From Strigomonas culicis (taxonomy: Eukaryota; Euglenozoa; Kinetoplastea; Trypanosomatida; Trypanosomatidae), in contig AUXH01000282.1 in the NCBI GenBank assembly GCA_000482145.1, positions 1 through 23,738 of the forward strand: a stretch of DNA of 23,738 bases, given 5' to 3'. Positions 17,752 to 23,738 of the stretch are shown in pieces. The notes beneath the pieces were generated by a model. It saw nothing but the letters and a program-made list of their open reading frames with translations. It ran no database searches and was not told the DNA's origin. How positions within the stretch are numbered: the stretch's first letter is position 1; each line of letters opens with the position of its first letter. The translations under genes were made by a program, and so were the position numbers.

Positions 17752-18066
17752 TTAGTCTCCACCACCAAATTTGAACTCCTCCAACGCACCTTTATAGTCA
17801 TCTTCGGCCACATCATCCATTGCGGACATTGAATACATCTCCGGCATTGCCTGATGACGACTAATGGTAATACTGTGCATATCCACATCGGCGTTGTCGT
17901 TGAGGTCCATGAGCGACCGACGATGAGCGGTCAGAAGCTCCTTTGCAGTAACGCCAGGCACATTTGTCTTGGAGCCCTGGAGATTGTACGGCACATCATC
18001 GTCCATCCCCTCGCCCTCTGCCAGGACTTGGCTGCTTCGGCGTTGGAAAGTGGCTGCTTGAAACAT
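17752..18066 (-). CDS. Small acidic Met-rich conserved-type protein, unrecognised
   Basis: I do not recognise a family. The 104-residue product starts MFQAATFQRRSS, has a middle section with VPYNLQGSKTNVPG, a short helical stretch TAKELLTAHRRSLMDLND, then a methionine- and aspartate-rich section (PEMYSMSAMDDVAEDD) and ends EEFKFGGGD. No transmembrane segment, signal peptide or metal-binding motif is visible. Three things make it a real gene: it has its own strong pyrimidine tract and AG acceptor 79 bases upstream, no ATG intervenes, and its base composition is higher in GC than the flanks. It could be a small subunit or regulatory partner of a larger complex, but nothing in the sequence says which. 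The frame opens upstream at TTG (18120); the first ATG at 18066 is preferred. Confidence 0.75.
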   Translation of the reverse strand: MFQAATFQRRSSQVLAEGEGMDDDVPYNLQGSKTNVPGVTAKELLTAHRRSLMDLNDNADVDMHSITISRHQAMPEMYSMSAMDDVAEDDYKGALEEFKFGGGD

Positions 18067-18145
18067 TCCTCCGGCGGGGCAGTACACGGTGCACAAAAAA
18101 CCTGTTTGACACTCGCACAAAAATAGGTTCGAGCAATGAAGGATG

Positions 18146-18170
18146 CTAACAAGGGAAAAAAAAAGAAGAT
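18146..18170 (-). promoter_or_regulatory. Predicted trans-splice acceptor, 104-residue protein gene
   Basis: On the minus strand ATCTTCTTTTTTTTTCCCTT is followed by GTTAG with AG at 18146-18147. The 5' UTR is 79 bases and ATG-free up to 18066, which decides the start of this small gene. Confidence 0.65.
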
Positions 18171-18481
18171 AGCAACAATGAAAAAGCTCACACGTTCAAA
18201 GCGGAGAAGAAAAAAGCCAAAAGAAAAAAAACTAAAAAAAATAGAAAAAAAGGAGAGTGGTTTTGAGGGAAGAAGCAACGTTAGATCGGATAATCATATA
18301 CGCATAGACTCATATTCCGACTAGTCGCGATACACGTAAAAAAAAAAAACGCATCTGCTCGTATCAGTACGTATCAACGCGCATCTGCACCAACACGTCA
18401 TGTTTAATGCGATAAAAGTACCGCATGGGACAAGAGGACTAGCAAAATGTGCTGACAATGTGCACACATCGATTCTTCATG

Positions 18482-18508
18482 CATATATATATACATATAT
18501 ACATATAA
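18482..18508. repeat. Imperfect TA/CATA repeat
   Basis: Alternating TA with C interruptions in the 3' UTR of the V-ATPase subunit a gene. Confidence 0.8.
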
Positions 18509-18609
18509 AAACACAGGTGCATTATTACATCAGCTTACCTCAAAGATGTACATCAAAATGTATTACTTTTTTTTTCTTTTTAAAGGAGACATGTTTGATC
18601 TCCATTCTA

Positions 18610-21408
18610 CTAACTGCACAAATCAAGCGGCTCTAACGGAATTCCATCGCCGATGTAAAACTTGTTCTGAAACTCAACCCAGTGTAGACGTAGCGCGTGC
18701 AGAAAGGCGGAAAGCGCTTCCATGCCGACGAGCACCGCCAAGGTGGCACCCAGCCACGCCAGCACGCCAAACCCGACAAGAATCCCCGTGGAGTCCGACG
18801 ACAGCAACTTCACGAGCGCAAAGTTGAAGAACACCTCCGACAGCTGTGCATGGGCCAGCGATAACGCCCAGAGACGCAGGTAGGAGGCCGTGTTAGACAC
18901 GCTACTCAGGACGTATTCAATCGTGTGGATCACGTAGTGGATGATCACTTCAGAGAACTCAAAGTCTGCATACTTTTCGTGGTCCTTGTCGTCACCCTCA
19001 AGCTGCTCTCCGATGATGTCCACCGCCTCGTCGTTGAATGCGTCGGAGAGGTTCGCGTCGCCGTCGCTCACCAGCTCGGTCTGGGGGCCTTCCGTTTGCT
19101 GCGCATCATAGCCGGACGCCACGGGCTCCTGGCGCGCCGTCGTCCGCTGGGCGGGGATGGCCGTGTCATTCCGCATGACGTCCAGGTGCGGAAAGCCATT
19201 TCTCTGCCTTGCAAGGTACCGCTGGTACTTGCGGTATTCGATCACCGGCATCCCGCACAGCATGAGCGGCACCATGAGCAGCGCCACAAGGAGAAAGAAA
19301 ATCTGCAGACCCATTTGTCCGGCGAAAAGGGGATTCGACAAACTCGTCGGCTGCAAAAAGAAGTTCGTCATCGTCTCCAGGAGGCTCGGTGCGTCGTGGG
19401 TGCTCTCCCACGTCGTGCACCACTTGACAATGATAAGAATCGACATGTAGCCAAAGGTCACGAGCAAGAAAAGAAACTCCGGCACAGTCAGAAACGCGAT
19501 GCGGAGCCAATCCTTGTTGTAGATGTGGTTGTTGAGCGACAGGATGACGCCGGCAAACATCTGCGTGACGCCGACCACAACAGCGCACTTCATCTTGACC
19601 GAGTTGTAGAACTCGAGCTTGTTCTCCGTCTCCGCCCAGGCGACGTCGAGCCCAAAGACGTACACGTGGGGCGGCTTCACGCTCGGCAGTCCGTTCGGGT
19701 TGCTTGGATACATGGTGTGCTCGCTCTTGTTGCGCGTCTCGAGGGAGGGCCACGTGTACCCGCTTTTGAATATATTGACGGAAAAGCCAAAAAAGTCGTT
19801 GTAGAGAAACCCCATGTAGGTCGCAAAGAGCGACATGAGCAGCAGCAGGTAGCGCCCGCCAAAGATCATGCCGATGATCTCATTCAGCGGCTGTCCCGTC
19901 CACGACCGCTCCTTGTAGATGAAGAAGAGCGAGATGCAGAGCAGCAAGATGCCATGGCCAATGTCCCCGTACATGATGCCGAAGAGGTACGGGAAGGTGA
20001 TGATGGTGAACACACCGGGGTTCACCTCCTTGTAGCGGGCCATGCCGTAGCTGTCCACGATGGACTGGAACGACGACGTGAACTTGTTCGTCTCGTAGTA
20101 CGTCGGCGGACGCGTCTGGTGCACGTGACGCGTGATGATGGAGTGCACCTCGCCGGAGGCGTACACCGCCTCGTGGAGCGCCTGCTCCAGCATCGACTCG
20201 TAGCGGCACGGGATCCACACGGAGGCGGTGCACGTGGCGCCAGACACGGCGCAGAGGTTCATCGTGGTCAGGATGGTCTTCTCCAAGCGCACAATCGTCT
20301 TGTACAGGCGGTGCTCCTCGTACCAGTGCAGCAGCAGGTCCTGCTTGCGCTGCCGGATGGTGTCCATGGCCTGCTGCAGCTGGGCGCTGCTCTGCAGGTT
20401 GCTATGCACACGGTCCACGGGGGAGGCGACCGAGGCATGCGACCACTGGTCCTGGTTCGTGCTGCCGCCGCCCGTCGTCAAGGTCACACGCACGTGCGTC
20501 GCGCTCAAGCCGTCGCCGCTGTCCCGGTGGTCCGCCGCGCGGCGCGCGAGTTCCTCCGCCTGCTCCGACAGCGCCGCGCCGCGCGTGGACACCTCGTCCA
20601 GGGCGTATATGATCGTCTTGAGGCCGCCGATCAGCTTGTAGATGCGCTGCACCATCCGCTGGGACGACGACAGGATGATGAAGGAGGAGAGCGCGACGTT
20701 GCGCTCCCCCGTCTTGGGGTCCACGAAGGGGTCGGGCTCGTTGTAGATGAGGATGAGCGCGTTGCCCCGCGTGACGCGGTAGCAGATGCGGTAGAGCACG
20801 TCCGCCTGCGCCGTATTCACCAGCCCGATCACCGTGTTGAAGCTCGAGAGGGAGCTGAAGGAGGTCAGCACCGGGGACGAGAGGAAGCTGGTGCTGCGCG
20901 TGTCGGTCACACTCAGACGCGACCCCTCCGCCTCGCCGTTCATGAGGCTCTGCATGCGGCGGTAGAGGGTGATGAGCTGCTGGTTGTTGTTCATCTCGTT
21001 CTGAAGGCCCTCCAAGGAAGTCACCATGGCCATCAGGTCCGTCAAGAGCGCCTCGACACGTTCGTCGATGTTGTCTAACTGGCCCTCCAGGGTCGCCTCG
21101 CGCAGCTCCCCCACGCTCGCGCTCATTTCAATATCGTTGTACTTCTCGAGAAGCGTCGGTGGCTCCTGCAGAATGTGCTCCTCTACCACGCGCAGCTTCC
21201 GCTGCAGATCCTCACAGCGACGGATCTCATTTGTGTACGGCTTCGAGAAGGCCGCTGCGCCGTCATCCATGTCGAGGAACTGCACCTTTCCCATCAGTCC
21301 AATCTTGAAAATGGTGTCGTGCAGCACCTCGCGCTGAATAATAATGTTCAGACGCACCATGTCCTCCGAGCGCCACAGTCCACTGCATCGCTCCGTGGTC
21401 CACGACAT
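18610..21408 (-). CDS. ATP6V0A: V-type H+-ATPase subunit a (Vo sector, Vph1/ATP6V0A)
   Basis: A 932-residue subunit a of the vacuolar proton pump, which provides the proton half-channels and the cytosolic stator contact in acidic organelles (acidocalcisomes, endosomes, lysosome-like compartments). The N-terminal cytosolic half opens with LWRSEDMVRLN and KVQFLDMD, matching the family start, and has long coiled-coil arms. The C-terminal half carries several membrane segments from about 465 onward, with the conserved FPYLFGIMYGDIGHG (about 470-484). SYLRLWALSLAHAQLSE includes Arg845, equivalent to the essential proton-path arginine (Vph1 Arg735). The ending NKFYIGDGIPLEPL is typical. Length is about 90 residues over the usual 840, partly from a Ser/Gly/Thr-rich insert near 285-340 and an acidic linker near 760-820. 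The frame opens at GTG 21414; the first ATG is at 21408. Confidence 0.96.
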   Translation of the reverse strand: MSWTTERCSGLWRSEDMVRLNIIIQREVLHDTIFKIGLMGKVQFLDMDDGAAAFSKPYTNEIRRCEDLQRKLRVVEEHILQEPPTLLEKYNDIEMSASVGELREATLEGQLDNIDERVEALLTDLMAMVTSLEGLQNEMNNNQQLITLYRRMQSLMNGEAEGSRLSVTDTRSTSFLSSPVLTSFSSLSSFNTVIGLVNTAQADVLYRICYRVTRGNALILIYNEPDPFVDPKTGERNVALSSFIILSSSQRMVQRIYKLIGGLKTIIYALDEVSTRGAALSEQAEELARRAADHRDSGDGLSATHVRVTLTTGGGSTNQDQWSHASVASPVDRVHSNLQSSAQLQQAMDTIRQRKQDLLLHWYEEHRLYKTIVRLEKTILTTMNLCAVSGATCTASVWIPCRYESMLEQALHEAVYASGEVHSIITRHVHQTRPPTYYETNKFTSSFQSIVDSYGMARYKEVNPGVFTIITFPYLFGIMYGDIGHGILLLCISLFFIYKERSWTGQPLNEIIGMIFGGRYLLLLMSLFATYMGFLYNDFFGFSVNIFKSGYTWPSLETRNKSEHTMYPSNPNGLPSVKPPHVYVFGLDVAWAETENKLEFYNSVKMKCAVVVGVTQMFAGVILSLNNHIYNKDWLRIAFLTVPEFLFLLVTFGYMSILIIVKWCTTWESTHDAPSLLETMTNFFLQPTSLSNPLFAGQMGLQIFFLLVALLMVPLMLCGMPVIEYRKYQRYLARQRNGFPHLDVMRNDTAIPAQRTTARQEPVASGYDAQQTEGPQTELVSDGDANLSDAFNDEAVDIIGEQLEGDDKDHEKYADFEFSEVIIHYVIHTIEYVLSSVSNTASYLRLWALSLAHAQLSEVFFNFALVKLLSSDSTGILVGFGVLAWLGATLAVLVGMEALSAFLHALRLHWVEFQNKFYIGDGIPLEPLDLCS

Positions 21409-21820
21409 GTTCACTTTTATTTAAAAAATATGTATAAATGAAATGATAAATATGTATTAAAGTTGCAACAAACTAAAGTAGAAAGAATCAGAATTAAGAC
21501 AAAATTAGTAACAAGTTGAGGCTGAAAAAAGAAGAAAAAAAGAAAGATTCAACTCTTTTTTCTTCTAAGGATGAGAACAACAAAAAAAAAAAGAGGAGAA
21601 ACCACGAGAGAGAGGAGGGGGGGGGGTAAACTATAAGCATAATCAAGACAGCATGCAGAAGAAGCATTCATACTACAACGAGTACATACATCACAAAAGA
21701 AAAAAAAATGGAAAGGAGGATAGACTGTCAATTCGAATCCATATAAACATTCAAAAAAGAACGGAAGAACAAAAAAAAAGAACAACGTACGATCTCTCTT
21801 TCTGTTGCAGCAAGTTCGGA
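21409..21820. other. Spacer between PME-1 and V-ATPase a genes
   Basis: Carries the 3' UTR of the methylesterase gene and a roughly 113-base AT-rich 5' UTR of the V-ATPase gene. Features are a run of ten G on the plus strand (21617-21626) and strongly purine-rich plus-strand sequence. No gene is supported. Confidence 0.75.
21522..21550 (-). promoter_or_regulatory. Predicted trans-splice acceptor, V-ATPase a gene
   Basis: On the minus strand a T-rich tract (CTTTCTTTTTTTCTTCTTTT then TTCAG) ends in AG at 21522-21523. No ATG lies between it and 21408. A second, weaker TTTAG sits at 21473-21475. Confidence 0.68.
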
Positions 21821-23080
21821 TCACCGCGGCATACGTGAGGCCGGGATGGTCGCATTGTTGAAGTGCAGTCCACCGCTCGCCGTCATCTCCGCCTTCATGT
21901 TCACGGCGTGGAGTTTCCGCGTAAGGACGACAATGCGCTTCACAAAGCGCCGCACCTTCGCGGCAATCGTGGCGGTTGCATCATCCATGATGTAGTGACC
22001 GCAGTTATTGCCAATAATTTCAAACTGAAATTTCCCCTGCATCTGCGCCACTGTCAGCTCCGTGTCGAGACGGTCCGCGTTAGCGAGACAGAGCATTTTG
22101 GAGTACGGCAGTGAGACGAACTTTTTGTCGAGCTCATCGAACCAACCTCCCCACACGTGCTCCATCTTCTGCAGGTCCGTCCGCCACACAAAGACGCACT
22201 CCCCGCCCACCGTGGCCGTCGTCAGCAGAGGTGGGACTGACACCGCGGCGCCCTCGGCCGACCGCATGCCGCCATGCTGCAGAAACCACGTCTGTGCCTC
22301 CTTCACCGTCGCGAAGTGGCCGGGGCGCTTGCGCAGAAAATCGTTCATGTAGTGCAACGACATTTTCGCCGTGCCCTCGACCACGTCCACCAAAATGACG
22401 CCCGAGACGCGCCCCTTCGTCTCCTTCTTGTGGTCCGCGAGGGCGTGGGCCACGACGGACCCGCCGACCGAGTGCCCGAGCACGAAGGCCTCACCGGCGG
22501 GGCACACCTCCTCCAGCACAAAGCGGAGCACATCCACAAAGTCCGCGACCATCACGCCCAGACTCAGCTGCTCCTCCCCGCCCGCGAACGTGGACAGCCC
22601 GTGGCAGCGCATATCGTACGTGACCACGACCATGTCGATGTCCTCCGCCTCTGCGTCGCTGTTCGCCACCATGAGCGCGTTGACGGCCACCGACGTCGCG
22701 CCGCGGAGCATGGCGGGCCCGGGCGGCGAGTGCTGCTCCCGTGAACCGCCAATGGACGGCGCCCGCGGCGGCATCCCCTTGGCATGGGACGTGAAGGAGC
22801 TGCGTGTGGGGCTGTGCCCCAACGACGGCGGCAGATCCGTCGCTACTACGGGCCCTCCTTGCCGCTCCAGGAAACTGGCAAGGTTATAGAAGCTGTCCCC
22901 ACTCATGCCAGCCCCATGGACGCACAAAAGCACAGGATGCGGCGTGTTCGGGGCCGCGGCGCGCTCCGGCCGAAACACAGTCACGTGAAAGTCCTCCTTT
23001 TTGGCATTTGTAAAGGTGATGTGCTCCGCACGGTTTTCTAAAGGTGCCTGTTTCCGTTCCTCGTTTTCAACTGCAGACAT
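21821..23080 (-). CDS. PPME1: Protein phosphatase methylesterase 1 (PME-1)
   Basis: A 419-residue alpha/beta hydrolase that removes the C-terminal methyl ester from the PP2A catalytic subunit and so tunes PP2A holoenzyme assembly. The family fingerprint is clear: VLLCVHGAGMSGDSF near 48-62, TYDMRCHGLST at about 155, the nucleophile Ser204 in LGHSVGGS, Asp232 in LVDVVEGTA, and His362 in CGHYIMDD. The PME-1 specific stretches FLRKRPGHF, GGWFDELDKKF and TVAQMQGKFQ are also present. An insert of about 60 Ser/Pro/Gly-rich residues (about 84-145) separates the first two strands of the core, which in human PME-1 are close together. The ATG at 23080 is the first after a probable acceptor 19 bases upstream. 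It lies next to the V-ATPase gene without functional implication. Confidence 0.95.
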   Translation of the reverse strand: MSAVENEERKQAPLENRAEHITFTNAKKEDFHVTVFRPERAAAPNTPHPVLLCVHGAGMSGDSFYNLASFLERQGGPVVATDLPPSLGHSPTRSSFTSHAKGMPPRAPSIGGSREQHSPPGPAMLRGATSVAVNALMVANSDAEAEDIDMVVVTYDMRCHGLSTFAGGEEQLSLGVMVADFVDVLRFVLEEVCPAGEAFVLGHSVGGSVVAHALADHKKETKGRVSGVILVDVVEGTAKMSLHYMNDFLRKRPGHFATVKEAQTWFLQHGGMRSAEGAAVSVPPLLTTATVGGECVFVWRTDLQKMEHVWGGWFDELDKKFVSLPYSKMLCLANADRLDTELTVAQMQGKFQFEIIGNNCGHYIMDDATATIAAKVRRFVKRIVVLTRKLHAVNMKAEMTASGGLHFNNATIPASRMPR

Positions 23081-23425
23081 GGTGCGCAGGGTGACGAACT
23101 AAGAAGACACGGTTTTTCTATTGTTATTGTTGAACGAATGCGAAGCGAATATATCAACTCACTGCTTCCGCTTTTAGTATTCTTCCCTTGAACGAAAGCA
23201 AACTAGTGACCACAATCGCGGCAAAAGTGTAAACAGAGGCAGATACATGAGGACAATTGTCAAAGATTTGAGAACATATATACACTAGATTCTGTACATT
23301 GGGAAAATACAAATAAACAAAACAACCAACCAAATATATATATATACGCAAGAGTACAAGAATCAGTCAACTGTCGATGCACGACCTATGAACCAGTCAC
23401 CAAACCACCACTTACGCCGCGCTCC
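23081..23425. other. Spacer upstream of PME-1
   Basis: Comprises the 3' UTR of the coiled-coil gene at the right edge and a short 5' UTR of the methylesterase gene. It is AT-rich with a TA tract at 23334-23346. Nothing else is recognised. Confidence 0.75.
23099..23130 (-). promoter_or_regulatory. Possible trans-splice acceptor, PME-1 gene
   Basis: On the minus strand GTGTCTTCTTAG places AG at 23099-23100, giving an 18-base 5' UTR. The pyrimidine tract is weak, so an acceptor further upstream is possible. Confidence 0.35.
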
Positions 23426-23738
23426 TTACTCCAGGTACGCCAACATGGATTCCTTCTTTGTGCGTTGCGACGGTTGTGCCTCCTTGTCGTCCTTTTCATC
23501 CAATAGCCGCCGCAGCGCCTTCACTTTCTCGAACGTCTTCTGCGCCACCTTCTCCGTCTCCGCTCGTATAAGCGCGTGCTTGTTCTGCGCCACCGACCGC
23601 AGCGCATTCACGTCGTCGATCTGGTGGCGTACCGCATAGAGCTCCTGCTGGGTGTCTGAGAGATGGTGCAAGTAACTCTCCATCTCACCGCTCGCACTAA
23701 AGGTGCTCTGATAGAGCTGTGCACTGAGGTGCTGGGAC
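23426..23738 (-). CDS. C-terminal part of a coiled-coil protein (5' end cut by window edge)
   Basis: The frame stays open from the right edge to the TAA at 23426, giving at least 103 residues of C-terminus. An internal ATG at 23683 is not the start, because 18 in-frame codons continue upstream of it to the edge. The sequence is highly charged and helical, with heptad-like spacing of hydrophobics (MESYLHHLSDTQQELYAV, IDDVNALRSVAQNK, TFEKVKALRRLLDEKDDK), and ends in a basic stretch then MLAYLE. There is no transmembrane segment. It could be a cytoskeletal, flagellar or small-complex adaptor protein; I do not recognise the family and give no function. Confidence 0.75.
   Translation of the reverse strand, partial: SQHLSAQLYQSTFSASGEMESYLHHLSDTQQELYAVRHQIDDVNALRSVAQNKHALIRAETEKVAQKTFEKVKALRRLLDEKDDKEAQPSQRTKKESMLAYLE

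Larger units (their letters stand above)
18067..18609. other. Spacer between V-ATPase a and 104-residue protein genes
   Basis: Contains the 3' UTR of the V-ATPase subunit a gene, with TA-rich repeats at about 18482-18508, and a long A-rich stretch on the plus strand (18150-18260), which is the pyrimidine tract of the next gene. Its small frames are Lys-rich readings of A runs and are not called. Confidence 0.75.

Overview
The window looks like nuclear DNA of a trypanosomatid flagellate (Kinetoplastea). Four things support this. All nine genes lie on the minus strand, head to tail. No gene has an intron. GC-rich coding blocks alternate with AT-rich, microsatellite-laden gaps of about 350-1050 bases. 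In nearly every gap there is a pyrimidine tract followed by AG on the minus strand, which is the layout of a trans-splicing acceptor. The encoded proteins are eukaryotic (V-ATPase subunit a, Tudor-SN, CLASP-type TOG protein, Cdc34-type E2, PP2A methylesterase). Genus cannot be decided by eye.

Transcription would run right to left through one polycistronic unit; there is no strand switch and no recognisable promoter. In that order: (1) the 3' end of a coiled-coil protein cut by the right edge (23426-23738); (2) protein phosphatase methylesterase 1 (21821-23080); (3) V-type H+-ATPase subunit a (18610-21408); (4) an unrecognised acidic 104-residue protein (17752-18066); (5) a membrane-anchored GMC-type flavin oxidoreductase (15148-17238); (6) a protein with three TOG/HEAT blocks, CLASP-like (11500-14712); (7) Tudor staphylococcal nuclease (8278-11037); (8) an E2 ubiquitin-conjugating enzyme with acidic tail and UBA-like C-terminus (6556-7362); (9) a 1555-residue androglobin/calpain-like protein whose protease domain appears dead (1053-5720). 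The left 1052 bases are its 3' UTR and spacer.

The genes do not form one pathway, which is normal for trypanosomatid clusters; regulation is expected to be post-transcriptional. Start codons were set to the first ATG after the predicted splice acceptor. In four genes (androglobin-like, E2, 104-residue protein, V-ATPase a) the open frame extends upstream to a TTG or GTG, and I moved the start to the ATG. No mobile element, CRISPR array, rRNA or convincing tRNA gene is present. The most interesting items are the pseudo-calpain/androglobin-like protein, the E2-UBA combination, the GMC oxidoreductase, and a (CT)n/(GA)n pair flanking a splice acceptor that could fold into a hairpin.
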